Shown here piece by piece: positions 24,082 through 34,299 of a stretch of 64,000 nt of DNA. The stretch is from assembly GCA_965284315.1 (NCBI GenBank), contig OZ260072.1:620001-684000 (forward strand), given 5' to 3'. Each line of letters opens with the position of its first letter. The first letter of the stretch is position 1. Both the position numbers and the translations under genes were made by a program. The stretch is from PCRC01 sp017848435. Its GTDB lineage: Bacteria; Pseudomonadota; Gammaproteobacteria; Burkholderiales; Burkholderiaceae_C. The notes beneath the pieces are model-generated. The model did no database searches. It was not told the DNA's origin and saw only the letters and a list, made by a program, of their open reading frames with translations.

Positions 24082-24474
24082 TTAACGCTTCGAGAACTGC
24101 TTGCGGCGGCGGGCGCCGTGCAAACCGACCTTTTTACGCTCGACTTCACGGGCGTCGCGGGTGACAAAACCAGCCTGGCTCAGCATGGGCTTGAGCGTGG
24201 CGTCGTAGTCAATCAGCGCGCGGGTGATGCCGTGGCGGGTTGCACCGGCCTGGCCGGACTCGCCACCGCCGTGCACGTTGACCATGATGTCAAACGTTTC
24301 AGCGTGGTTCGTCAGGTACAGCGGTTGCTTGCAGATCATGATCGAGGTCTGGCGGCCAAAGAACGCTTGAATGTCCTTGCCGTTCACGACGATCTGGCCA
24401 GAGCCTTTTTTCAGAAACACACGGGCGACGCTCGATTTGCGACGGCCGGTGCCATTATTCCAATCACCAATCAT
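24082..24474 (-). CDS. rpsI: 30S ribosomal protein S9
   Basis: 130 aa, the standard length. GTGRRKSSVARVFL near the N-terminus, VHGGGESGQAGATRHGITRAL in the middle and the C-terminal tail VGLHGARRRKQFSKR, which reaches the ribosomal P-site tRNA, identify S9. It follows rplM by 11 bp in the conserved rplM-rpsI operon. Confidence 0.97.
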   Translation of the reverse strand: MIGDWNNGTGRRKSSVARVFLKKGSGQIVVNGKDIQAFFGRQTSIMICKQPLYLTNHAETFDIMVNVHGGGESGQAGATRHGITRALIDYDATLKPMLSQAGFVTRDAREVERKKVGLHGARRRKQFSKR

Positions 24475-24485
24475 CTCAAGGCTCC

Positions 24486-24917
24486 TTAGATTGCCAGCAC
24501 TTTAGGCTGTTGGGCGGTGTGGGGGTGCTCGGCACCGCCATACACCTTGAGCTTCTTGATCATGGCGTAGCCGAGCGGGCCCTTGGGCAACATGCCCTTG
24601 ACAGCCTTCTCGAGTGCGCGGCCGGGGAACTTGGCCTGCATGTCGCGGAAGTTGGTGGACGAAATACCGCCGGGGTAACCCGAGTGGCGGTAGTAAATCT
24701 TGTCGGTCGACTTGGCGCCGGTGACGCGCAGCTGGGCTGCGTTGATGATGACAATGAAGTCACCGGTATCGACGTGAGGCGTGTAAATGGCCTTGTGTTT
24801 GCCGCGCAAACGGAGAGCAACTTCGCTGGCTACTCGTCCGAGGACCTTGTCGGTCGCGTCAATCACAAACCACTCGTGCACCACGTCAGCGGGTTTGGCG
24901 CTGAAGGTTTTGGTCAT
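24486..24917 (-). CDS. rplM: 50S ribosomal protein L13
   Basis: 143 aa, the standard L13 length. Start MTKTFSAKPADVVHEW (ATG 24917) was preferred to an in-frame start 5 codons upstream because L13 proteins begin there. VIDATDKVLGRVASEVALRLRGKHK, YRHSGYPGGI and AVKGMLPKGPLGYAM are family motifs. First gene of the rplM-rpsI operon. Confidence 0.97.
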   Translation of the reverse strand: MTKTFSAKPADVVHEWFVIDATDKVLGRVASEVALRLRGKHKAIYTPHVDTGDFIVIINAAQLRVTGAKSTDKIYYRHSGYPGGISSTNFRDMQAKFPGRALEKAVKGMLPKGPLGYAMIKKLKVYGGAEHPHTAQQPKVLAI

Positions 24918-25080
24918 GAGTTTCTCTATCAAGAGTTGGTTTGGCGGGCTCTTTTCTACGGTCGGTTTTCCTCTGACGGGAATCTCTTAGGTAGGTTTGT
25001 TGCCCAGACACGGGGCCTTGGGCAACCTTCGCCGCGGAGCCACAAAAGCGCTGCGAAGCCTTGGATTATACGAAGAATCA
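24918..25080 (-). promoter_or_regulatory. rplM leader with -10 box and a hairpin
   Basis: A consensus -10 TATAAT sits on the minus strand at 25080-25075 (plus-strand ATTATA). The -35 is not clear. The predicted ~150-nt leader contains the hairpin GTTGCCCA/TGGGCAAC at 25024-24999. Ribosomal leaders often carry autoregulatory structures, but similarity to a known L13 leader was not tested. Confidence 0.5.
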
Positions 25081-25126
25081 GGCGCGCAACGCAACCCGCC
25101 CGGCGCAACGGTTACCATCCCGGTCT

Positions 25127-26068
25127 ATGTTCAGTTACCGCCACGCCTTCCACGCCGGCAACCACGCCGACGTGCTCAAGCACACCGTGCTGCTGGCCAT
25201 GCTCAAACACCTCACCGAAAAAGAGGCCCCGCTAACGGTCGTGGACACCCATGCCGGCGCCGGCCTGTACCGGCTGGACGGCGACTACGCCAGCACCAGC
25301 GGCGAGGCCAGCGAGGGCGTGTTGCGCCTGTTTTTACAGCCAAATATCACCCAGGCCCTAGTGAAAGCTAGCGGTGTAGCTACCGAAACGATAGCACCTG
25401 CATTGCAGGACTACCTCGATCTGGTGCGCTCCTTCAACACCAGTGGCCAGGTCAAGGTCTACCCTGGCTCGCCGTTTGTGGTGCACCAGCTGCTGCGGGC
25501 GCAGGACAAACTCAAGCTGTTCGAGCTGCACCCGGCCGACAGCCGCGCCCTGGCAGGCAACATCGCCCAGCTGGAAGCCGGGCGGCAGATTGCGGTACTG
25601 GCGGAAGACGGTTTTGAGGGCCTGAAAAAATTCATCCCACCGCCGGCACGCCGTGCGCTGGTGCTGTGCGACCCGAGCTACGAGATGAAAACCGACTACG
25701 CCCGGGTGCTGACCCTGGCGGCGGACGCGCTGAAGCGCTTTGCCACCGGCACCTACGCTGTCTGGTACCCGGTGATTCCCCGACCGGAAGCGCACGACCT
25801 GCCGCGGCGCCTGAAAACCATTGCCACCAAGGCCGGCAAGGGCTGGCTGCATGCCACGTTGGCGATCAAATCCGGCAAACCGCCGCTGGCGACCGACAAG
25901 GTCAACTCCGGTGAAAAGGCCCAGCGCCCCGGCCTGACGGCCAGCGGCATGTTCATTGTCAACCCGCCGTTCAGCCTGAAACCAGCACTCGCCGCCGCAT
26001 TGCCGCAGCTGGTGACGCTCCTGGGGCAGGACAGCAGCGCGCGTTTCAGCCTCGAATCGGCCGGCTAG
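25127..26068 (+). CDS. rlmJ: 23S rRNA (adenine(2030)-N6)-methyltransferase RlmJ
   Basis: Methylates A2030 of 23S rRNA, 313 aa against about 280 in E. coli. N-terminus MFSYRHAFHAGNHADVLKH, SAM region VVDTHAGAGLYRL, catalytic DPSYEMKTDY, FATGTYAVWYP and ASGMFIVNPPF are all family motifs. The extra length is partly a stretch of about 16-22 residues after GEASEGVLRLF (QPNITQALVKASGVATETI). This is encoded exactly by a dispersed repeat inserted in frame on the opposite orientation. Start ATG at 25127; an earlier in-frame start at 25061 adds unrelated residues. Divergent from rplM. Confidence 0.92.
   Translation: MFSYRHAFHAGNHADVLKHTVLLAMLKHLTEKEAPLTVVDTHAGAGLYRLDGDYASTSGEASEGVLRLFLQPNITQALVKASGVATETIAPALQDYLDLVRSFNTSGQVKVYPGSPFVVHQLLRAQDKLKLFELHPADSRALAGNIAQLEAGRQIAVLAEDGFEGLKKFIPPPARRALVLCDPSYEMKTDYARVLTLAADALKRFATGTYAVWYPVIPRPEAHDLPRRLKTIATKAGKGWLHATLAIKSGKPPLATDKVNSGEKAQRPGLTASGMFIVNPPFSLKPALAAALPQLVTLLGQDSSARFSLESAG
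25331..25395 (-). repeat. Dispersed repeat, copy D, inserted in rlmJ
   Basis: On the minus strand it reads TGCTATCGTTTCGGTAGCTA, then CCGCTAGCTTTCACTAGGG and ATTTGGCTGTAAAAA, the full layout of the repeat. It lies wholly inside rlmJ and keeps the reading frame. Confidence 0.8.
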
Positions 26069-26950
26069 GACACCCCGCGCCGCGCCAGCTTCATGGCGTC
26101 GTCGGCATAACTGTTGAGTTTGCGGGCGGCCTGGGCGCGCTGCGCGGGTGTGGTGCTGTTGTGCACGGCGGCCAAACCGGCACAGCCTTCTGACACCAGG
26201 GCCTCGGCATAGCGGCGCTGCACCGCATCGGGTGCACGCAGGCGGCGGGCGAGCAACGCACGCATGCTGTCGCGGGTGGCGGTGAGGCCGGGCTTAGTCT
26301 GCGCAATTTGCTGCAGCACTTGCACCGCGTCCTGCTGGTGGCGCACCCGAATGGCGTAGGTGGTCTGGGGGTCAAAGGTGGCGCGCAGCACCTGCTGGCG
26401 CAACAGGTCGCGCTGCGGTGCGGCCAGGCGGCCGTAAACGGATTCGGCGCGGTCCAGCAACTCGGTGTAGCGCCGTTCTTTCATGTCGGTCGCGCTGCCG
26501 CCCAGCCATTTGGCGCGGTAATCGGCATTGGTTTTGGCGTACTTGCGTTCCAGTTGCTGCACCTGTGCGGGGGTCAGGCTGGCGGCCAGCGCCACCACGG
26601 CCGGCTCCGCCTTCACGCTCAGCCGTTCGCCCGAAGCTAGCACTTCCGCGTAAACGCTGCACACCGCCTCGGCCGTCAGCGGCTCGGGCAGGCGCTGGGC
26701 GGTGCTGCGGAGCAGCGCGGCGAGGCGGGGCAACTCGGTCTGGCGGTGCCACTGCTGAATGTCGGCCAGCTCACTGCGCACCTGCCCCGACTGGGCGGTG
26801 TCCAGGTCCACATAGCCGTCGAGCCACCAGTGCACCAGCTCGGGCGCGTTGTTGTAGACAAGGGTGGGCGCGCCGCACGCCGACAGCAGGGCCAGCCCCA
26901 GCAAACCGATAATGGCGAAGGTTAACGAAACAACACGGGGAAACAGGCGC

Positions 26951-26952
<2 letters not shown>
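26065..26952 (-). CDS. DUF6279-family lipoprotein
   Basis: 295 aa. The signal peptide MRLFPRVVSLTFAIIGLLGL ends at the lipobox LLSAC, so the mature protein would be membrane-anchored by lipid. The mature part starts APTLVYNNAPELVHWWLDGY, typical of DUF6279, and is mainly helical (SGQVRSELADIQQWHRQTELP). Function unknown. Its 3' end overlaps the rlmJ stop by 4 bp (convergent). Its start codon (26952-26950) overlaps the glmU start codon on the other strand. Confidence 0.85.
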
Positions 26953-28426
<1,474 letters not shown>

Positions 28427-28473
28427 CCGGTCTCCGTCACCTACCATCCAACCCTCAACTTTCGGAGCTAGCC

Positions 28474-30348
28474 ATGTGCGGCATCGTCGGCGCGGTATCC
28501 ACGCGCAACATCGTTCCCATCCTGGTGCAGGGCCTGCAACGGCTGGAATACCGCGGCTACGACTCCTGTGGCGTGGCCATCCAGCGGCCAGGTGCCAGCC
28601 CCGGCGCACCCAGCACGTTGCAGCGCGCCCGCAGCACATCGCGGGTGGCCGAGTTGCTGGAACAGGTCAGCGCCGAGCACATTGAAGGCACCACAGGCAT
28701 TGCCCACACCCGCTGGGCCACCCACGGTGCGCCAGCGGTGCACAACGCCCACCCGCATTTCAGCCACGGCCCGGGCGCGCAGGCCGCCACGCAACCAGGC
28801 CGCGTGGCCCTGGTCCACAACGGCATCATTGAAAACCACGACGAGCTGCGCCGTGAACTGCAAGCCAAGGGCTACGTGTTCGTCAGCCAGACCGACACCG
28901 AGGTCATTTCCCACCTGATCGACAGCCTCTACCAGGGCAACCTGCTGGCCGCTGTGCAAGCCACCGTCCAACAGCTGCACGGCGCCTACGCCATTGCGGT
29001 GTTCTGCCAGAACGAACCGCAGCGGGTGGTGGGCGCACGCGCTGGCTCACCGCTGATTGTTGGCGTCGGTGAAGACGGGCAGGAACACTTCCTCGCCAGC
29101 GACGCGATGGCGCTGGCCGGCGTGACCAACCAGATCGTCTACCTCGACGAAGGCGACGTGGTGGACCTGCAGCTTGGCCAGCTCGCGGTGTTCAACCGCC
29201 AGGCGCAGCCGGTGCAGCGCGACGTGAAAACGGTGCACGCCCACAGCGGCGCGGCCGAACTCGGGCCTTACCGCCATTACATGCAGAAGGAAATCTTCGA
29301 GCAGCCCCGCGCCATTGCCGACACGCTCGAAGGCGTGGCCGGCATCACGCCCGCACTGTTCGGCGCCGAGGCGGAGGCCGTTTTCGGCCAGATCGACAAG
29401 GTGCTGGTCCTCGCGTGCGGCACCAGCAGCTACGCCGGCCTGACCGCCAAGTACTGGCTGGAAAGCATTGCCAAGCTGCCCTGCCAGGTGGAGGTGGCCA
29501 GCGAATACCGCTACCGCGAAAGCGTGCCCGACCCGAAGACGCTGGTCGTCACCATCAGCCAGAGCGGTGAAACCGCCGACACACTGGCCGCGCTCAAACA
29601 CGCCCGCAGCCTTGGCATGGAACACACGCTGACCATCTGCAACGTGGCCACCAGCGCCATGGTGCGCGAATGCAAGCTGGCCTTCATCACCCACGCCGGG
29701 GTGGAGATTGGCGTGGCCTCCACCAAGGCCTTCACCACCCAGTTGGTGGCGCTGTTTTTGTTGACGCTGGTGATGGCCAAGCTACGCGGCAAATTGCCCG
29801 AGCGCGGCGAAGTGGCTGCGCTGCGCAACCTGCGCCACCTGCCGGTGGCCGTGCAATCGGTGTTGGCGCTGGAGCCACAAATCATGGCCTGGTCAGAAGC
29901 GTTTGCCAGCAAACAAAACGCGCTGTTCCTGGGCCGGGGTCGCCACTACCCGATTGCGCTGGAAGGCGCCCTCAAGCTCAAGGAAATCACCTACATCCAC
30001 GCCGAGGCCTACCCGGCCGGTGAGCTCAAACACGGCCCGCTCGCGCTGGTCGACGCATCGATGCCCGTGGTCACCATCGCCCCAGCCGATGATTTGCTCG
30101 AAAAACTCAAAAGCAACATGCAGGAAGTCCGCGCGCGTGGCGGCCAGCTGTATGTGTTTGCCGACGGCGACACCCGCATCGAAAACGACGAAGGTATTCA
30201 CGTGATTCGTCTGCCGGAGCACTACGGCGCGCTGTCGCCGCTGCTGCACGTGGTGGCACTGCAACTGCTGGCCTACCACACGGCCTGTGCGCGCGGCACC
30301 GATGTCGACAAGCCACGCAACCTGGCCAAATCGGTCACGGTGGAATAA
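28474..30348 (+). CDS. glmS: Glutamine--fructose-6-phosphate aminotransferase (isomerizing)
   Basis: Makes glucosamine-6-phosphate from fructose-6-phosphate and glutamine; 624 aa (usual ~610). Mature N-terminal nucleophile Cys2 is in MCGIVGAVSTRN. The glutaminase domain includes HTRWATHGAP. The two SIS domains include ACGTSSYAGLTAKYWLE, VTISQSGETADT and GRGRHYPIALEGALKLKEIT, and the C-terminus is NLAKSVTVE. The ATG is preceded by GGAG. Downstream of glmU in the same direction. Confidence 0.97.
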   Translation: MCGIVGAVSTRNIVPILVQGLQRLEYRGYDSCGVAIQRPGASPGAPSTLQRARSTSRVAELLEQVSAEHIEGTTGIAHTRWATHGAPAVHNAHPHFSHGPGAQAATQPGRVALVHNGIIENHDELRRELQAKGYVFVSQTDTEVISHLIDSLYQGNLLAAVQATVQQLHGAYAIAVFCQNEPQRVVGARAGSPLIVGVGEDGQEHFLASDAMALAGVTNQIVYLDEGDVVDLQLGQLAVFNRQAQPVQRDVKTVHAHSGAAELGPYRHYMQKEIFEQPRAIADTLEGVAGITPALFGAEAEAVFGQIDKVLVLACGTSSYAGLTAKYWLESIAKLPCQVEVASEYRYRESVPDPKTLVVTISQSGETADTLAALKHARSLGMEHTLTICNVATSAMVRECKLAFITHAGVEIGVASTKAFTTQLVALFLLTLVMAKLRGKLPERGEVAALRNLRHLPVAVQSVLALEPQIMAWSEAFASKQNALFLGRGRHYPIALEGALKLKEITYIHAEAYPAGELKHGPLALVDASMPVVTIAPADDLLEKLKSNMQEVRARGGQLYVFADGDTRIENDEGIHVIRLPEHYGALSPLLHVVALQLLAYHTACARGTDVDKPRNLAKSVTVE

Positions 30349-30892
30349 ACGTCGTAGACACGTAAGTTCGAGCGCGACCTGGTTGATTGACCGACACTTG
30401 CGCGCATGTCGACGGGACTTGGTGCAGTCCCATGCGTCAATCGCGACCATCATGCGGCCTGTGCGATCCGGTGCCGCTGCGGCCATGGCCGTGACCGCGC
30501 AGTCGCTTTTTCGCGGTCCGCGTGCTGCTGCGCACTGTGGACAAAAATTGGCCAGCATCGCCGGCCATTGATTCCGCCACGTTTGTTCGGCAACTCCACA
30601 TCGGTCCGCACTGGACTGCGTTTTCTTCGGTCGCGGACAGACACGGCCCAGCACTGGCCCATCGCCTCGCTGAAGCGCCCCCGGGCCACTCGCCGAACAT
30701 GGTCGAACGATGAAACGCGCGCCATCGTGCTGCAAGGCCAATCTAAAAATCGTGGCCAACCAGCCGAGCAACTGCCATCGACCCTCAAGCCATGCGGTGT
30801 CGAGGGTGTCCGATTCGCCCACTGAATTGAGAACTTTTGGACATTGAGCAATCGTTCTTCACTCACTAAACTGGCGCGCTTTCGGAGAAAAA
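30349..30892. other. 544-bp region without a credible gene
   Basis: Both strands hold overlapping short ORFs of atypical composition and none has a recognisable fold or good SD. A GGGACT-TGGTGC-AGTCCC hairpin (30414-30431) lies 66 nt after glmS and could be a weak terminator without a T-run. The stretch may be a decayed gene or the promoter region of the following small ORF. Confidence 0.5.
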
Positions 30893-31195
30893 ATGTCGCG
30901 CGAATACGTCAGGTCATTGAAACGCAGCCTGCGCTCAAGCACGCGGTTCAGCAGCTGTGAAGCCAGCCGCAACCTGACGCAAGAGAGTGCACTCTCTTTG
31001 CTGAAGCGAAGCATTGACATGAAACACAAGCGGTTGGCCCTGATGCGTCTCGATGCGGCCATTCGTTTCGACGCCGCCGTCCCGGCGGAGTTCTGGCGCT
31101 ACTGTTCTCAAGTCGCTGGCGAGTCGACCAATGTCGACGTGCGAGCCCTCTATTCGCGCATCACATTGGAAGCTGCACGAAAGAGCCGCCCATGA
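30893..31195 (+). CDS. Small hypothetical protein
   Basis: 100 aa, basic (MSREYVRSLKRSLRSSTRFS), not recognised. ATG at 30893 follows TTCGGAGAAAAA, a good SD, and the stop is 35 bp before the Crp/Fnr gene, suggesting co-transcription. The C-terminal half (RFDAAVPAEFWRYCSQVAGESTNVDV) looks like folded helical protein. Base composition is slightly less GC-rich than the flanks. Could be a small regulatory partner; no function is supported. Confidence 0.5.
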   Translation: MSREYVRSLKRSLRSSTRFSSCEASRNLTQESALSLLKRSIDMKHKRLALMRLDAAIRFDAAVPAEFWRYCSQVAGESTNVDVRALYSRITLEAARKSRP

Positions 31196-31230
31196 CAAGC
31201 GGCTTGCATCACTGACATGGCTTCCGTCGC

Positions 31231-32070
31231 ATGACCGATGCCGGTGACTCGAGGCTTGATGACGGCAGCGAACAGGCTTTCCAGGCGGGGGCTTTTGCTG
31301 CGTGCGCGCCGTGGCTGGACACGTTGCCCGAATGCACGCGACGCCGACTCGTGCTGTCCAGCCGCGAGCGGTGCTTTGAACCAGGTGAGTTGGTGGGAAA
31401 GCATGGCGCGCCAGCCGTGGAATGGGTGGGTGTGGTTCAAGGCCTACTCAAAGCACAGATACGCCAAGGCCCGGGTAAAAAGGTGTTGCTGGCATGTGTT
31501 CCCGAAGGAAGTTGGGTTGGTGAAGGTTCCATCGTCAGACAGACCAGCCGACCTTATGACCTCGTTGCTGCGACAGCCAGTCGGGTCCGGCTTGTCCCAG
31601 CCGGGGTGGTGCAACAGCTGCTGGACGACAGTCTTGAATTCAACCGCCTGATCATGCTGCGGATCGCCGAGCGGCTTTCGCAGCATCTGAGGATGTTGGA
31701 GATCGACCGAATGGCCGATCCTGTGGTCCGAGTGGCCCGAGGCATCGCCAATCTGTACAACCCGGTGCTCCATCCACTTTTGGGACCGGCGCTTCCTTTG
31801 TCACAAAAAGACATTGGGGAACTGACAGGGATGTCCCGTCAAAGCGTCGGGGAAGCGCTGAAAAAACTGCAGTCCAGAGGGTTGCTCAGCATCAAATACG
31901 GCGGCCTGGTCATTCAAGATGTGGCAGGTCTGGCATCCGCTGACAAAGACGATTTTCGGGAACGACGGAACCATCTTGTGATGGACAGCAGTGCGTCGGC
32001 TGGGCGATCTGGTTTCCATTTTCCGCTGCCGTACCCAACCGCTGTCACAAAATACTGCCCCCAAACCTGA
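31231..32070 (+). CDS. Crp/Fnr-family transcriptional regulator
   Basis: 279 aa. The N-terminal cyclic-nucleotide-like effector domain spans about residues 40-150 (ERCFEPGELVGKHGAPAVEWVGVVQGLLK). The C-terminal winged helix is about 190-245 (LPLSQKDIGELTGMSRQSVGEALKKLQSRG). There is no FNR-type N-terminal cysteine cluster. The ligand is unknown. The divergent or convergent neighbours (small ORF upstream, Sox-like genes downstream on the opposite strand) do not settle its regulon. The last ~30 residues are less conserved-looking. Confidence 0.85.
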   Translation: MTDAGDSRLDDGSEQAFQAGAFAACAPWLDTLPECTRRRLVLSSRERCFEPGELVGKHGAPAVEWVGVVQGLLKAQIRQGPGKKVLLACVPEGSWVGEGSIVRQTSRPYDLVAATASRVRLVPAGVVQQLLDDSLEFNRLIMLRIAERLSQHLRMLEIDRMADPVVRVARGIANLYNPVLHPLLGPALPLSQKDIGELTGMSRQSVGEALKKLQSRGLLSIKYGGLVIQDVAGLASADKDDFRERRNHLVMDSSASAGRSGFHFPLPYPTAVTKYCPQT

Positions 32071-32139
32071 CGGGATGTTCGCCATTGCACGTCGCAATCG
32101 CCAGTGGCGGCTCTGTGCGCGGGTGTGCGGTCTGGACAT

Positions 32140-32205
32140 TTGCTATTCAATTCATAGCTGAGTAACAAGCCTGCACTAAGGCTAGCGGCCAATTTCTCAT
32201 TCAAT
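32140..32205 (+). repeat. Dispersed repeat, copy E
   Basis: TTGCTATTCAATTCATAGCTG followed by CACTAAGGCTAGCGGCC and a CAATTTCTCATTCAA end. It lies in the convergent gap between the Crp/Fnr gene and the flavoprotein gene. Confidence 0.8.
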
Positions 32206-32219
32206 CCGGCCAAATACAT

Positions 32220-32250
32220 CCCCCAAAGAGCCCGGAAGGGCCTTTGGGGG
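32220..32250. terminator. Hairpin with GNRA tetraloop between convergent genes
   Basis: CCCCCAAAG (32220-32228) pairs with CTTTGGGGG (32242-32250). An inner GCCC-GGAA-GGGC forms the tip. It lies in the convergent gap 16 nt past the flavoprotein stop. It lacks a T-run, so the terminator role is inferred. Confidence 0.6.
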
Positions 32251-32265
32251 GCCCGCCAGCGCGCC

Positions 32266-33543
32266 TCAGGCCAGGGTGTCGGCCCAGATGTTCTGCGCCC
32301 AGTTCAGTGCGTACACACCTTCCAGCTCGGTGGGGCCGGGTGAAACGCCACCGGAACCGGCCACGGTCTTGAAGGTTTTTTCCGCCGCCACGTACTCGTG
32401 CACCGAGGCGACGTGGATCACCTGTTTGTCGTCGACGAAGCTGTAGCAGGTGTTGTTGAGCACGGGCTTGGCGATCAGCGCCAGCCCCAGCAACTCAGAC
32501 ACCACGGCGGCAGCGGCCACCTTGGCCTGGGAGTTCGCCATGTGGCCGGACTTGGGCATCAGCGGCGCGAGCTGGATCGAATCGCCCACCACGTGGATGT
32601 CCTTGGCCGCGGTGGACTCGAAGGTCTGGTAGTTGACGCCGCACCAGCGGCCATTGGCGTTGGCCAGGCCGGTCTTGACGGCAATCGCCCCGGCCCGCAT
32701 GGGCGGCAGGATGTTGATGACATCGGCCTTCACGTCGGACTGCACGTCAAAGCGAATCACGCCGGCGGCAGCGTCCACGCCGGTGGTTTTGTGCTGGCCG
32801 CGGTACTCAACAATGCCTTTGTACTGTTCGGCCCAGACCTTCTTGAACAGCGCCCCCTTGGAGGTGACGTCCTGGTTGGCGTCGAGCACCAGCACTTTGG
32901 ACTTGGGCTTGGCTGCTTTGAAGTAGCTGGCCACCTGGCAGGCCCGCTCGTAGGGGCCGGGCGGGCAGCGGTACGGCGCTTCGGGGATGGTGAGGGCGTA
33001 GACCCCGCCGTCGGGCATGGCTTCCAGCTGCTTGCGCAGCGCCAGCGTTTCGGGGCCGGCTTTCCAGGCCTGCAGCACCTTGCCGTCGGCATGGGCTTTT
33101 TGCAGGCCTTCGACTTGGTCCCAGATCAGGTCAATGCCCGGGGACAGGATGAGTTTGTCGTAGGCAATGGTCTCACCGCTGGCCAGCGTGGCGGTCTTGG
33201 CCTGGGCGTCGATGCTGGCCACAAAGCCATTGACACGTTTGACGCCGTGGCGCTTTTCCAAGCCGTCATAGGGGCTGGTGATGTCGGCCAGGGTCTTGCT
33301 GCCCCCCAACACGAGGTTGGACAACGGGCACGACACGAAGCTGCTGTTGGGCTCGACCAGCACCACGTCGAGCCGGTAATCGGACAGCAAGCGGACGTAC
33401 TTGGCGGCGGTGGCGCCACCGAAGCCGCCGCCGACCACCAGCACCCGGGCCCTGGCCGGTGTGCCACCGGTGCTCGCGCACCCGACCAGCCCACCCAGGG
33501 CGCCTGCCGCCACAGCGGCGGATACAAAACTGCGTCTTTTCAT
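32266..33543 (-). CDS. FAD-dependent sulfide dehydrogenase flavoprotein (FccB/SoxF-like)
   Basis: Periplasmic sulfide-oxidising flavoprotein, 425 aa. A Tat signal (MKRRSFVSAAVAAGALGG, twin arginine) starts the protein, followed by the FAD Rossmann motif VLVVGGGFGGATAAKYVRLL. Cysteines likely to form the redox pair occur in EAPYRCPPGPYERACQ and NNTCYSF, and VVGDSIQLAPLMPKSGHMANSQ is the FCSD-type segment. A cytochrome gene 21 bp upstream would be its electron acceptor. SoxF or FccB are equally possible labels. Confidence 0.88.
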   Translation of the reverse strand: MKRRSFVSAAVAAGALGGLVGCASTGGTPARARVLVVGGGFGGATAAKYVRLLSDYRLDVVLVEPNSSFVSCPLSNLVLGGSKTLADITSPYDGLEKRHGVKRVNGFVASIDAQAKTATLASGETIAYDKLILSPGIDLIWDQVEGLQKAHADGKVLQAWKAGPETLALRKQLEAMPDGGVYALTIPEAPYRCPPGPYERACQVASYFKAAKPKSKVLVLDANQDVTSKGALFKKVWAEQYKGIVEYRGQHKTTGVDAAAGVIRFDVQSDVKADVINILPPMRAGAIAVKTGLANANGRWCGVNYQTFESTAAKDIHVVGDSIQLAPLMPKSGHMANSQAKVAAAAVVSELLGLALIAKPVLNNTCYSFVDDKQVIHVASVHEYVAAEKTFKTVAGSGGVSPGPTELEGVYALNWAQNIWADTLA

Positions 33544-33564
33544 AGGGTCACCTGGTTCCTGGCG

Positions 33565-33882
33565 TTAGCGTTGGCTGGCAAAGTAGGCCGCGAGCTGCTC
33601 GATCTGCTCGTCGGTGTAGCCCTTGGCCAGCTGGTGCATCACCGTGGCGGGGCGTTGGCCGGTCTTGAAGGCCTTCATCTGCTGCGAGATGTAGTCCTGC
33701 TTCAGGCCTGCGATGGACACCACCGCCGAGCCGCTGACGGCATGGCCATTGGTGCCATGGCAGTTGGCGCAGGTCGCGGCCAGGGCGCGTATTTCCAGCG
33801 GCGCAACACTTTGCGCGCAGGTGGCCTGGGCAGCCAGCAAAGCGGCTGCGGTCAGGCTGGCTTTCAGCCAGATGGTGGTCAT
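33565..33882 (-). CDS. c-type cytochrome (partner of the sulfide dehydrogenase)
   Basis: 105 aa. Signal peptide MTTIWLKASLTAAALLAAQ, then one haem c site CANCH. Start ATG at 33882 has GGAG 9 nt upstream; an in-frame longer reading from 33906 is weaker. A class I single-haem cytochrome size. Directly upstream of the flavoprotein gene on the same transcript, so it likely accepts electrons from it (FccA/SoxE type role). Confidence 0.88.
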   Translation of the reverse strand: MTTIWLKASLTAAALLAAQATCAQSVAPLEIRALAATCANCHGTNGHAVSGSAVVSIAGLKQDYISQQMKAFKTGQRPATVMHQLAKGYTDEQIEQLAAYFASQR

Positions 33883-33974
33883 GGGTGTCTCCGCTCGGTG
33901 ATTCAAGCTCTGGAATGTAGCGCCTTACCCACCCTGGAAACAACCCCTCAAAAATGCATAAGCTTATGGCGGCG

Positions 33975-34286
33975 TCAAGCCACGGTCGCCTCGTCGGTGC
34001 GGGTGTCACCCCGGCTGTCTTTCCAACTGATGGTGACCTTGTCACCCACCTTGGCGTTCTTCACAATGAACTGCATGAAAGGGTTTTTGGAGACCGCCGG
34101 CCCCCATTGCGCGGTCAGGACCGTCTTGCCGTTGTGGGTCGCACTGACCTCCTGGATGTACCAGGCCGGCACGGTTTTGCCAGCGGCGTCTTTGCGCTGG
34201 CCGGACTCCATCTCGTGGCCCATCAGGGCGCGCACGGTGGCGTTGTTGCCCGTGAGCTGGGCGCGGATGCGGATCGGGTCTGCCAT
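33975..34286 (-). CDS. soxZ: Thiosulfate oxidation carrier protein SoxZ
   Basis: 103 aa, the standard SoxZ length. MADPIRIRAQLTGNNATVRALMGHEMESGQRKD and IVKNAKVGDKVTISWKDSRGD match the family. SoxZ forms the carrier with SoxY that holds sulfur intermediates on a swinging cysteine in the periplasm. soxY lies upstream on the same strand, but 277 bp away instead of adjacent because an inserted element separates them. Confidence 0.93.
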   Translation of the reverse strand: MADPIRIRAQLTGNNATVRALMGHEMESGQRKDAAGKTVPAWYIQEVSATHNGKTVLTAQWGPAVSKNPFMQFIVKNAKVGDKVTISWKDSRGDTRTDEATVA

Positions 34287-34299
34287 GGTTCTTAGGGCA

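Noticed and set aside
28427..28473. glmS ribozyme
   Set aside because: The gap before glmS is only 47 bp, too short for the ribozyme, and such ribozymes are not found in proteobacteria of this type.
30450..30866. Short ORFs in the glmS downstream gap
   Set aside because: Overlapping on both strands, no SD, no domain and poor codon bias.
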